25,818 nucleotides of DNA from Chara braunii. Lineage: Eukaryota > Streptophyta > Charophyceae > Charales > Characeae. The notes below the pieces were generated by a model. It was not told the DNA's origin, ran no database searches, and worked only from the letters and a program-made list of their open reading frames with translations. Of this stretch, positions 19,151 through 25,785 are shown one piece after another. Every line of letters begins with the position of its first letter. Positions within the stretch are counted from its first letter, which is position 1. The position numbers and the translations under genes were made by a program. The stretch is from positions 1,490,667-1,516,484 of the forward strand of contig BFEA01000370.1 in the NCBI GenBank assembly GCA_003427395.1. Reading direction: 5' to 3'.

Positions 19151-19824
19151 AGGGCCTTATGGTCCTAGCTCCTTCTATTCTGGGGNGCGACAGTCCGGTT
19201 CCTATTCCACCGGCAAGTCAAAAGAAACATTACATCGATGGAAAACTCACGCACGCTTCCTTCCGTCCGGCCGAGGGACCCCTGAACAGCATTGATTACT
19301 CCACCACAGTGGAGGATTGACTGTCAGCTTGCCCTGACCCTCTCTTCCCTCTCAGACCTGGACTCCAGATCTGCCAGATAACGCCTTTGACCCTAGGAAG
19401 AGTTCATCCGTTGTCCATGCCGACCTGTTCCTTCCTCACACTCCTCCCTACCCCCTGGGATGAGTGACCAAAAGGCCTTAAACCCTAAGCCCTCGGCCTG
19501 TGCTCCTCTCCTCTGAAAAGTCGACCTTGGGAGCTGGCTAGACTTCGTTTACTTCCGGACCACTGTGACCAAACCTACTCAGCAACCCCCGTACATATTC
19601 CTTTTGTTGCTTCCGTCTACACCCTAACCCCTAAACCCTCAGCTGCAATACTGTGGAGATTGTCATCTGTTTCCTTGTCTTTCCCTGTGCTGCCTCTCAA
19701 TGTCTCCATCAGAGACCCTGTCAGATGCACTTAAACGCGGGAAACCCTGCGAGAAGTTNACTGTATATCTTGATCGTTGTAGCCCTGGTCATTCATAAGT
19801 GTCCTTCCTGGTCGTCTGTCAGGA

Positions 19825-20426
19825 CTATGTAGTGCTGAAGCCCTGAGGCTGAGAGAGGTGAGTGCTCCGTACACTCTGCAGCAGACAGGAGTTGTGCCAG
19901 TCGTTCCACCTGAGTTGGAGACCTTGAATGAACGCCACCTTTCCGTTGACCAGCCGTATTTTTGTGAATTTCGCCAGAATCTCTTGCTGTTTCTCCTGAT
20001 TTTCCTGAGCTTGAGCCCTGACTTTCCTCCATTGGGAGAGGACTTCAGTTTCCATTAAGGATTTGGTCATTGCCCATACCTTCTCACGTGGATTACTGGA
20101 GTTATCCAGCGTTCTGGTGCATCTTTCCTTCCATATGACCCAGATTGTCACCTTTCGAATCATGCCATACCAGATGCTCTCCGACTTGTTAAAGTTAGTA
20201 GGGGTGTTAGTCCATAGAAGTATCTGGATTGGGTGTTCGGGGAAAGGAGAAGGAAACAGGTAGTTCCAGAGAGCAGCTGCTCTTGCCCAATACTCGGTAG
20301 CTTCCTTGCATGTGATTAGGCAGNNTGTGATGGTTTCCTGTTCGTTATCTGAGCATACTTCACAGAGATCTGAACTGTTCGGGTCGTTTTTTTGTCTTCT
20401 GATGTGTAGCCAACTGTTCACAGGAA
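19825..20426 (-). pseudogene. LINE copy B: ORF2 C-terminal zf-RVT-like domain
   Basis: An open frame with ALPVNSWLHIRRQ, LCEVCSDNEQETIT, CLITCKEATEYWARAAALW, then MIRKVTIWVIWKERCTRTL and a WNDWHNS tail. The Cys/His pattern is that of zf-RVT; the expected His before CLITC is hidden by NN at 20324-20325. The frame ends at 19825. It is only the last part of ORF2. Confidence 0.85.
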
Positions 20427-20446
20427 GTGCGGCCCCTATCTGATCT
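20427..20446. repeat. 20-bp target-site duplication of LINE copy B, right
   Basis: A perfect copy of 19059-19078. Confidence 0.93.
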
Positions 20447-20490
20447 ACCACGACACATTTGAGAAGATGTACTGCTGTAGTGGGCCTTGC

Positions 20491-21018
20491 GTGTCACGTA
20501 GAGGAATTAGGCTACCCGAGTAGCACCTTTTCCGTAATTGGAAAGGCCTACTTTGTCCAGGGCTCTTCGTTGCTTCCGATTCTGTCCTTTTCGGTAGATT
20601 CAGGCCTTGAAAATCTAAGTCTCTTCTGCTTTGGATATTCTTGTCGTGATCCTCTTCTTCAGTAGCTACTCGCTGTTGAGAGATGATGCCCTAGTAGATG
20701 GATGGCCAAATAGTGTTTTCCGCCCTCTGTCGGTCGGACGCCGTGTCCCATAGAGGAATTCGCCAGCCCGGGTAGCGCCTTTTCCGTAATTAGAAAGGAC
20801 TACTTTGCCTAGGGCTCGTCGTCGCCTTAGATTCCTCTTCGGTAGATTTAGGCTTGAGGATCTAAGTCTTTTCTGCTGTAGATTCTTGTCGTCCTTCTCT
20901 TCGGTAGTTGCTCGTCGTCGCCGTTGAGAGTTGATGCCCCAGTAAATGGATGCCCCGGTAAATGGATGCCCCAGTAAATGGATGGCCCGATAGTGTTCTC
21001 CGCCCTCTGATGGTCGGG
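20491..21018. repeat. Tandem duplication, two diverged units of about 250 bp
   Basis: Unit 1 starts at about 20491 (GTGTC..TAGAGGAATT) and unit 2 at about 20743, an offset of 252. Shared blocks include CCTTTTCCGTAATT, GGTAGATT, ATCTAAGTCT and TCCGCCCTCTG. No coding potential was recognised. The flanks do not identify a parent element; a fragment of an unrelated LTR or satellite is possible. Confidence 0.85.
20933..20995. repeat. 16-bp minisatellite, three units plus a partial fourth
   Basis: GATGCCCCAGTAAATG at 20933-20948, one G variant at 20949-20964, again at 20965-20980, then a diverged partial. The equivalent place in unit 1 (about 20684-20714) has a single unit, so the array expanded after the duplication. 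Confidence 0.9.
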
Positions 21019-21198
21019 ATCTCACCGGCTGCTTCCAATCGCAGTCAAGTGCGATATTCGATGTGCTGTGAACGGCCAGATTGTCTCATCCCGCCTCTCA
21101 GTTTGTGTGTGTTGCCTAACTATTAGCTTCTCTTCTCATCACAACGATCCTCAAATTTTGTGTTTTGAAATCTTATGAGCATTTCTAAGAGGTAGTTC

Positions 21199-21495
21199 AC
21201 ATTCATGGATTACATTTCTCTCTCCACAAACTGGCACAAAGTGTACATGGGCTTCCATGAGCATCTGGAGGAGTATAAAAGGGGTTAAATGGGGGTTAAA
21301 GAGGTGCATTACCGTGCATCAAAATTTCCCTTTTTTCCATTCTGTTTCATCTGTCGCATTCATGGATTACATTTCTCGTTCCAAAAAGTGCATCTGGGAT
21401 TCCATGAGCATGGGAGGGGAATAAGAGGAGTTCGAAGGGGGCTAAAGAGGTGCATTACCGTGCATCAAAATTTCCTTTTTCCATTTGGTTTTCAT
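21199..21495. repeat. Tandem duplication, units of about 150 bp with a TATAAAA in the first
   Basis: ATTCATGGATTACATTTCTC recurs at 21201 and 21358, and AGAGGTGCATTACCGTGCAT recurs with an offset of 146, so the second unit has lost about 11 bp. The first unit has GAGTATAAAAGGGG at 21271-21284; the second reads GGGGAATAAGAGG there. No gene was recognised downstream. Confidence 0.85.
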
Positions 21496-21496
21496 T

Positions 21497-21690
21497 TGGA
21501 TTTGATTGAAGAATTTTGAGGCGACCCCTCGGCCAGAGAATAATACTTTGTCTGTCCAGAGTTGGGACATCTGGATCTGGACCTTGATACCTCAGGATCT
21601 ACCACATGTCTGGCCTGGTAACATAGCTGCATACACTGCATAGCAATAACAAGTTCTGGAATTCGAATAGCGAAGGTAGGTCCACGCACA
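21497..21690 (-). other. Downstream part of the karyopherin-like gene, exon not identified
   Basis: This follows the donor site at 21695-21694. No further exon could be placed with confidence, although a TCTGGACAG acceptor-like site lies at about 21560 on the minus strand. Confidence 0.3.
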
Positions 21691-21695
21691 CTCAC

Positions 21696-21836
21696 CCTCA
21701 GACAGATGCAAAGCATTCACTGCATACGTCACACCTGCTTCGAGCATCTCTTTGCCCAGCACAGCCCGTCCGGCAAATCTCTCTATGGCCTGCAGCGCAG
21801 ATGACACCATAAGCGGTGCTGGTGCATTTGATCTAT
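21696..21836 (-). CDS. Exon of an importin-beta/transportin-like HEAT-repeat protein (downstream exon)
   Basis: A 141-bp minus-strand exon between an acceptor (TTTGCCGCAG, AG at 21838-21837) and a donor (GAGG|GTGAGTGTG, GT at 21695-21694). Its first two bases complete a codon begun by the upstream exon (G|AT = Asp), and it ends one base into a codon, so both introns are phase 1. It encodes PLMVSSALQAIERFAG and ..MLEAGVTYAVNALHLSE, two amphipathic helices as in a HEAT repeat. In importin-13/transportin-3-type karyopherins the region after a SWQ-E-ALF segment has the same layout (LP..., PL..SAL..I..., ..L...V..AL). The family call is from pattern only. Confidence 0.6.
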
Positions 21837-21925
21837 CTGCGGCAAATGATTCAACCAACACAGGTTACCGATCACGTCAGATCAAAGGGTCTCAACACTA
21901 GACTAAAAAACAAAGGAGCGAAGCA

Positions 21926-21997
21926 ATGAGTACGAGTTCTCAAAAGCATCCTTATCATTTAGTTGATCCAAGTCCATGGCCTACTTTTGGTTCACTG
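21926..21997 (+). pseudogene. cox3: Nuclear copy of the 5' end of mitochondrial cox3 (NUMT)
   Basis: The ATG at 21926 begins MSTSSQKHPYHLVDPSPWP, then TFGSL. This is the conserved N-terminus of plant and algal cytochrome c oxidase subunit 3 (QKHPYHLVDPSPWP). After GSL, where the family continues with GALA, the sequence becomes unrelated and hits a stop 57 codons later. The preceding 40 bp (AAAAAACAAAGGAGCGAAGCA..) may also be mitochondrial. It lies 90 bp from the acceptor site of the downstream exon. There is no nuclear targeting sequence, so it is not a functional transfer. Confidence 0.8.
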
Positions 21998-22166
21998 AGA
22001 CCAGGTTGCCGCATTCATGAGCTGAAATTGATTGCCACAGTTCAAACTTCAAAATTAATGCGCCCTTTTCGGTATCTATTGGCTTGTTACTTGCACAGCC
22101 ACTTGCTTCTGTTTTCCAGAATCAAAATTACTGAGTTCTTGTCCTGTTCAAAAGAGTCTGGGCCCC

Positions 22167-22174
22167 AATAGAGG
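22167..22174. repeat. Possible 8-bp target duplication, left, of the U6/LINE-tail unit
   Basis: AATAGAGG here and at 22469-22476 brackets the T-rich tail, the LINE-tail match and the U6-like sequence. Eight bases is short, so chance is possible. Confidence 0.4.
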
Positions 22175-22175
22175 T

Positions 22176-22290
22176 TTATTTTCTTCTTCTTTTTTTCTCC
22201 CCCTTTGAAAGTTTTTTTTTTTTCTTTTTAATAGCTTCTACTGCCCGTTCTATTCTGCAGAGCGTCAGTCCGGTTGCTTATTACCGGCAA
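22176..22290 (-). mobile_element. LINE 3'-tail fragment (copy C) with A-rich tail
   Basis: T-rich tracts at 22176-22227, then a stretch with TTCTATTCTGCAGAGCGTCAGTCCGG-type sequence matching copy B at 19168-19202 (TTCTATTCTGGGG-N-GCGACAGTCCGGTT) and ending in ACCGGCAAG (copy B 19211-19219). The match stops at about 22290. Only about 65 bp of LINE 3' end is present. Confidence 0.7.
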
Positions 22291-22361
22291 GCATGTTGTC
22301 ACAAGACATACGAGCACAAGAGCAAAGAGAGTAAGAAACAGATCAGCCCTGCCCTTGTGAC

Positions 22362-22461
22362 ACTTTTTGAGCAATTTTTCGATCCGTGTGTTTTATCGTT
22401 GAGCAGGGGTCATGCTAATATTTTTTTGTCCGCTCAATTTAACAGATGCGCTGAAGGACAA
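22362..22461 (-). pseudogene. U6 snRNA-like sequence, probable retropseudogene
   Basis: The minus strand reads in order: a 5' region comparable to the U6 5' stem-loop (CAGCGCAT), TTAAATTGAGCG, ACAAAAAAATATTAGCATG, ACCCCTGCTCAACGAT, ACACACGGATCGAAAAATTGCTCAAA. These line up with U6 (GCAGCACAT, AAAATTGGAACG, ACAGAGAAGATTAGCATGG, CCCCTGCGCAAGGAT, ACACGCATAAATCGAGAAATGGTCCAAA). The AGC triad region is kept, but the ACAGAGA box reads ACAAAAA, so it is unlikely to work in splicing. No upstream U6 promoter (USE/TATA) was recognised. The LINE tail follows on the same strand. Confidence 0.7.
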
Positions 22462-22468
22462 AACCAAA

Positions 22469-22476
22469 AATAGAGG
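22469..22476. repeat. Possible 8-bp target duplication, right, of the U6/LINE-tail unit
   Basis: AATAGAGG, matching 22167-22174, lies about 8 bp beyond the 5' end of the U6-like sequence. Confidence 0.4.
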
Positions 22477-22479
22477 ACT

Positions 22480-23020
22480 CTATGGCACTCCTACATCGAT
22501 TTCGGTACCAGATCCTCTGACAGATATGAACGGGCACATTTGCTGCTGCTGTTGCACAGTCCCTGCGCATGGCAGAATTTCAGGCAAAATTTTGTCAATT
22601 TCAGAGATCACTGACCTGTCCCTCTCCCTGCTGCAACTCGTTCGTACACCCGTCTGTTTTATTGATAGGCAAAAAATTGAAAAAATGTAACGACAACCAG
22701 CTCATCTTTGATCACCACTTAGCCAAATCACAGCATTCCCCATACACAACAACTGTCATTCGAATTCATATGATGACCGCAAAACAGAACCAGTGGCCTT
22801 AGACCACGAGTACGGCCAGGCCTCCGTTTCCCAATGCTAGTGGGCGACCAAACCACAGCGCAGCGACGACCTACTGGTGGCTGCCGTTTTTTTCACCACG
22901 TAGGTTGAACCTGACCCCAACAGGTGTTAACCGGCACAGGCCGCGTGTACTGGCCCCACTTACGCGTCGTTTCAGTGGAGCTAGGGACCTCAATGTCATT
23001 GTGTGTCGAAGACCAAACAC
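22480..23020. other. Intronic stretch without a recognised gene
   Basis: Mixed-composition sequence; short ORFs on the plus strand have no recognisable domain. Confidence 0.5.
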
Positions 23021-23023
<3 letters not shown>

Positions 23024-23087
<64 letters not shown>

Positions 23088-23088
23088 N

Positions 23089-23178
<90 letters not shown>
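23024..23178. repeat. (CT)n microsatellite, about 154 bp
   Basis: An uninterrupted CT dinucleotide except for an N at 23088. The N suggests the array length is not correctly assembled. Ser-Leu or Arg-Glu ORFs across it are artefacts. Confidence 0.98.
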
Positions 23179-23179
<1 letters not shown>

Positions 23180-23273
23180 TGTAGATATTCAACACAACAG
23201 CCCCTATGCCACCCAGATGAGTAGATCCAAAGACCATGACGCTTGACCTCTATTCCAGACAATGAAGCACAGC

Positions 23274-23385
23274 AATGAAACAGCTTACCTCTATAGCAAG
23301 CTACACGGAGCAGAATCAGCAGATTGAGATGAGCCATTCCAACAATGAAACAGTTTACATCTATAGCAACCAACATGGGGCAGAA
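23274..23385 (+). repeat. Tandem duplication of a 42-bp coding-like block
   Basis: 23274-23315 and 23344-23385 share AATGAAACAG(C/T)TTAC(C/A)TCTATAGCAA and CAGAA at the end, with about 6 differences. The offset of 70 bp is not a multiple of three, so the two copies lie in different frames. Confidence 0.85.
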
Positions 23386-23706
23386 GAGATTCGTTATATC
23401 CATTTCTTGACTTTCTTCACTTTGGCCTTCTTTGGGGTACCCCTTCTACTTGTTCTCGCAGCTCCCTTTTTACTGTGCCTCTCACGTACAAGGCTGGCCA
23501 CATTGATTGTGGTTGTGCTGTCAAGTTTAGTATACACAATTCCACACAAAAAAAAAGGATTGGCTGTGCCAAACTGTTTCGGCGGACTGTGTCATAAACT
23601 GTCGCATAACGACTCCTTTTCCACTCATGTAATGACCCGCCAACTCCTGATTTCTAAGTTTCGCCGCCAGAATGATTGCCTTGATGAGATTCCTGTGTTC
23701 TACTGA
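23329..23706 (+). CDS. Small two-span membrane-protein-like ORF, unrecognised
   Basis: From the ATG at 23329 the frame encodes 125 residues: a polar start (MSHSNNETVYIYSNQHGAEE), two adjacent hydrophobic spans (about residues 26-46, with FFTLAFFGVPLLLVLAA, and 50-66, with LATLIVVVLSSLVYTI), then a basic KKKG turn and a polar Cys-containing C-terminus ending at TGA 23704-23706. The frame extends upstream to 23275, but the duplication there suggests 23329 is the better start. An A9 run at about 23549 could be a slippage error. It may be a whole small gene, a 5' exon or a captured gene fragment. It lies antisense inside the karyopherin-like intron. The hydrophobic hairpin alone does not identify a family. 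Confidence 0.35.
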   Translation: MSHSNNETVYIYSNQHGAEEIRYIHFLTFFTLAFFGVPLLLVLAAPFLLCLSRTRLATLIVVVLSSLVYTIPHKKKGLAVPNCFGGLCHKLSHNDSFSTHVMTRQLLISKFRRQNDCLDEIPVFY

Positions 23707-24428
23707 GTTTTCCAAGTCTGTGTTTGCGCGCGTGCTTGCTGGTTGTGTGCCTGCCTGAGTGCTTGTCCGTCTAAGTGTGTGTGTGGCCCGCCAGGGCACT
23801 TATTTGTTTGGAAGTCCCAAGAGGGCCGGTACTTACCTGTGGCCGTGACTTTGAGGGTTGCAGCGGAAAAAACACTCAAGTAGCACATAGGCCGGTAGGC
23901 CCGGTACCACTCAAGTAGTGGTGGATTTGTCCGGGACTGGAGGCCGAGCAGAAGAAGACAAAGTTGGCATTTTTAGAGGCCCGGTAGGTGGTAGGCTAGG
24001 TCTAGGCGGGCAACAGTCAAGTAGACTGAGTCTAGGGCCTGTGCGCACGATATCAGAGCCTTGTTGAATGAGTGCTTTCCGACTCTTCTCCTTTCTAGGA
24101 CCCCCCCCCCCAAAAAAAAAAAAGCAAGCAGCCACAGCTCTTTTTTCGGCCCGCCCTTCGAGAGCACCGGGCACTGGCCGCAGACTGGTCCGGTGGGGGC
24201 AGCTCAAAGGTACTGGCGGTTTAATAGCAGACGGTGAGTCATTCTCATTGTGAGTAGCGAAGTGAATTAGAAGTGGGGGGCTCAATTTCACAAAGCGGAG
24301 GCTGAGCAGTCGCACTTATGCATTTACTTTTCCTTTCTCTTGTTTCAGAAAGGGCAACGGCCTTGAGATATCATTATGGAGCGGACCGGCCCTATGTAGT
24401 TCAGAATTGTAGCATTTTAGTCATCTGC
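23707..24428. other. Intronic stretch with low-complexity patches and a PBS-like motif
   Basis: Contains GATATCAGAGCC at 24049-24060 (10-nt core shared with the iMet primer site), a C11 A12 homopolymer at 24101-24123, and repeated CACTCAAGTAG motifs near 23873 and 23908. No gene was recognised. Confidence 0.4.
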
Positions 24429-24500
24429 TCTCAGTGGAGTTTGAACTCATGTCTGTATTTCAACAGTTCAAGGGTGTACCAACTGAGCTAAGCCAGTTGG
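24429..24500 (-). pseudogene. tRNA-like sequence (pseudo-tRNA or tRNA-derived SINE head)
   Basis: On the minus strand an A-box-like TAGCTCAGTTGG lies at 24490-24479 and a B-box-like GAGTTCAAACTCC at 24448-24436, about 30 nt apart as in a tRNA. A possible anticodon loop TTGAAAT lies between them. The D-stem, anticodon stem and acceptor stem pair poorly, and no 3' body or tail was recognised, so it is not a working tRNA. Confidence 0.5.
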
Positions 24501-24838
24501 CATGGCGCCATGCATGTATGCTATGACATCCCACATCATTTTGTCCCCATCATATTTGATTATTTTCAAGGATAAGGTCGATCAGTGCAAGACCATATCT
24601 TTCCAAGCCCACCGGCTCCAGCTATTCACTCTGGGTCTAAGCCCCACAAGCTGAGTCCAAGATAGAACTGCACAAGAGACCAAGAGCAGGCCAAACCATA
24701 GTGCAAGGCCCCCCACCTCAACAATAGTGCTCCCTTACATGCCACGAGAAATTAAGGGCCGACAGCACTGGGATATTCTCCACGCATTCCTCCTACTACA
24801 GTCTGCACTGCAAACACCAAAGCAAAAACGAACCCACT
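24501..24838. other. Intronic stretch next to the upstream exon
   Basis: No recognised feature. A 10-bp palindrome ATGGCGCCAT lies at about 24502-24511. Confidence 0.4.
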
Positions 24839-24844
24839 ACTCAC

Positions 24845-25146
24845 CCCGGGCCATAAGCGCAGCTGCTCCTGGGAGGTTCGCAAAAAGGCCTGATATGAAC
24901 GATGTCGCTTGGATCCTGTCCTGCTCTGTGAACTCCCAATCCAAACCTGCTGGCCTTCCATTTGTGGTGGCACAATCTGCCGCCGCACAGATCACTTCAC
25001 TGGCAGCTCCTGCAGCAAAGAGTGCAACCTCCAGGGCTTGCCATGACATCCCTCCAGTCAGCTCCTTCTCTAAGCGTGCAAGGAAAGCCGGGCCTAGTTC
25101 CTTGAAGCACACAGTCAATGCCTCTGTCACTATGTCTTCCCGAAAC
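24845..25146 (-). CDS. Exon of an importin-beta/transportin-like HEAT-repeat protein (upstream exon)
   Basis: A 302-bp exon. The acceptor is CTGTACTGTGCAG with AG at 25148-25147; the donor is CGGG|GTGAGTAG with GT at 24844-24843. The first base completes a codon; 100 codons follow, then one base, so it enters in phase 2 and leaves in phase 1, which matches the exon at 21696-21836. It encodes FREDIVTEALTVCFKELGP, then LTGGMSWQALEVALFAAG and ASEV, and later ATSFISGLFANLP. SWQ-LE-ALF-A-ASE is the look of the importin-13/transportin-3 group of nuclear transport receptors, which carry cargo through nuclear pores. Ala-rich helical pairs fit HEAT repeats. The exons before and after are not found in the window; no start codon is assigned. 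Confidence 0.65.
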
Positions 25147-25147
25147 C

Positions 25148-25374
25148 TGCACAGTACAGCGCATACCACCCAGAAATGAAGCAATTGAGAAGTACTTCCA
25201 GAGATTCAGGGTCCACAGAACGTCAACGCTAACCCAAGACCCATTGCTCTGCGAGTGCCAGAAATCTCACCAGGCTTAAGCGCAGCATACATCAATCATG
25301 TGACTCCCGAAGTTTCAAAGATATTGCCAAAACGTCATTTGTCTGCAGAGGAGGAGGAGCAAATGAAGATAAAG
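25148..25374 (-). other. Upstream intron and flank of the karyopherin-like gene, no exon placed
   Basis: A donor-like GGTGAGATTT lies at about 25271-25262 on the minus strand, but the sequence before it has stops in all frames within a short distance, so no exon is called. Confidence 0.35.
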
Positions 25375-25411
25375 AAGGAGGAGGAGGAGGAGGAGGAGGA
25401 GGAGGAGGAGA
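25375..25411. repeat. (GAG)n microsatellite
   Basis: About 12 GAG triplets, preceded by shorter GAG runs at about 25348-25358. Confidence 0.95.
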
Positions 25412-25438
25412 CGTGCGTTATGTAATACCCATACTTGC

Positions 25439-25545
25439 GGCGCACCGGCACTGTGCGCTGTGCGCAGACCCAGGGTGCGTGCGCCACGCATCTGGCTGCG
25501 CAGTGTGCGCTGCGCACGTCCGGTGTGCTGCGCGCATGTGCACAA
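25439..25545. repeat. GC-rich cluster of TGCGC / GCGCA motifs
   Basis: More than ten overlapping TGCGC, GCGCA or GTGCG motifs in about 105 bp, many in inverted arrangement, so the single strand could fold extensively. Alternating purine-pyrimidine composition is compatible with Z-DNA. Confidence 0.6.
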
Positions 25546-25585
25546 TGTATATTTCCATGTTCTAACGGTAGATTCATTTGAGTTT

Positions 25586-25649
<64 letters not shown>

Positions 25650-25720
25650 GTACACACACACACACACACAAAAACAAGTGTGGCAGTGTATATTTTCATG
25701 TTTTACCGGTAGATTCATTC
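25546..25720. repeat. Imperfect 36-bp direct repeats flanking (CT)n and (CA)n
   Basis: ATGTATATTTCCATGTTCTA... at about 25546-25580 and GTGTATATTTTCATGTTTTA... at about 25686-25720, both continuing with CGGTAGATTCATT. Between them are (CT)n at 25587-25647 and (CA)n at 25652-25670. Confidence 0.85.
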
Positions 25721-25782
25721 CATTTCGTTCATCCTATCAATGGAAGTAGCATGAGGCCAGCCACATGGTTGGAGATTTGTTT

Positions 25783-25785
<3 letters not shown>

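Larger units (their letters stand above)
19079..20426 (-). mobile_element. LINE copy B, 5'-truncated, same family as copy A
   Basis: About 1.35 kb. It contains the C-terminal zf-RVT-like domain, the 3' UTR and an A-rich tail (T-rich 19079-19146), bounded by perfect 20-bp target duplications. The truncation point falls at ALPVN of ORF2; the last codons of the long frame to the right (VVDQIGA..) are target DNA, not LINE. The 3' UTR shares blocks with copy A and carries CCCTAAA-type motifs. Ns lie at 19186, 19759 and 20324-20325. Confidence 0.93.
21837..24844 (-). other. Predicted phase-1 intron of the karyopherin-like gene
   Basis: The donor GGG|GTGAGTAG (GT at 24844-24843) and acceptor TTTGCCGCAG (ending 21837) have matching phase. 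At about 3.0 kb the intron is loaded with a cox3 fragment, U6-like and LINE-tail sequence, a (CT)n array, a plus-strand ORF and a tRNA-like sequence. An additional small exon inside cannot be excluded. Confidence 0.5.

Noticed and set aside
21926-22171. An 81-codon functional cox3-derived nuclear gene
   Set aside because: Only the first 24 codons match cox3; the rest is unrelated, and no targeting peptide or membrane spans of cox3 are present.
22893-23246. Ser-Leu and Arg-Glu repeat ORFs across the CT array
   Set aside because: Pure microsatellite translation across an N.
24429-24500. Functional tRNA gene
   Set aside because: Acceptor, D and anticodon stems do not pair well although the internal boxes look good.
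24727-25179. Plus-strand 150-codon ORF
   Set aside because: Antisense to the exon at 24845-25146, which has splice sites and HEAT-like pattern; the plus ORF has no recognisable feature.
25315-25718. Minus-strand Arg-Glu/Ser-rich ORFs
   Set aside because: Driven by the CT and GAG microsatellites.
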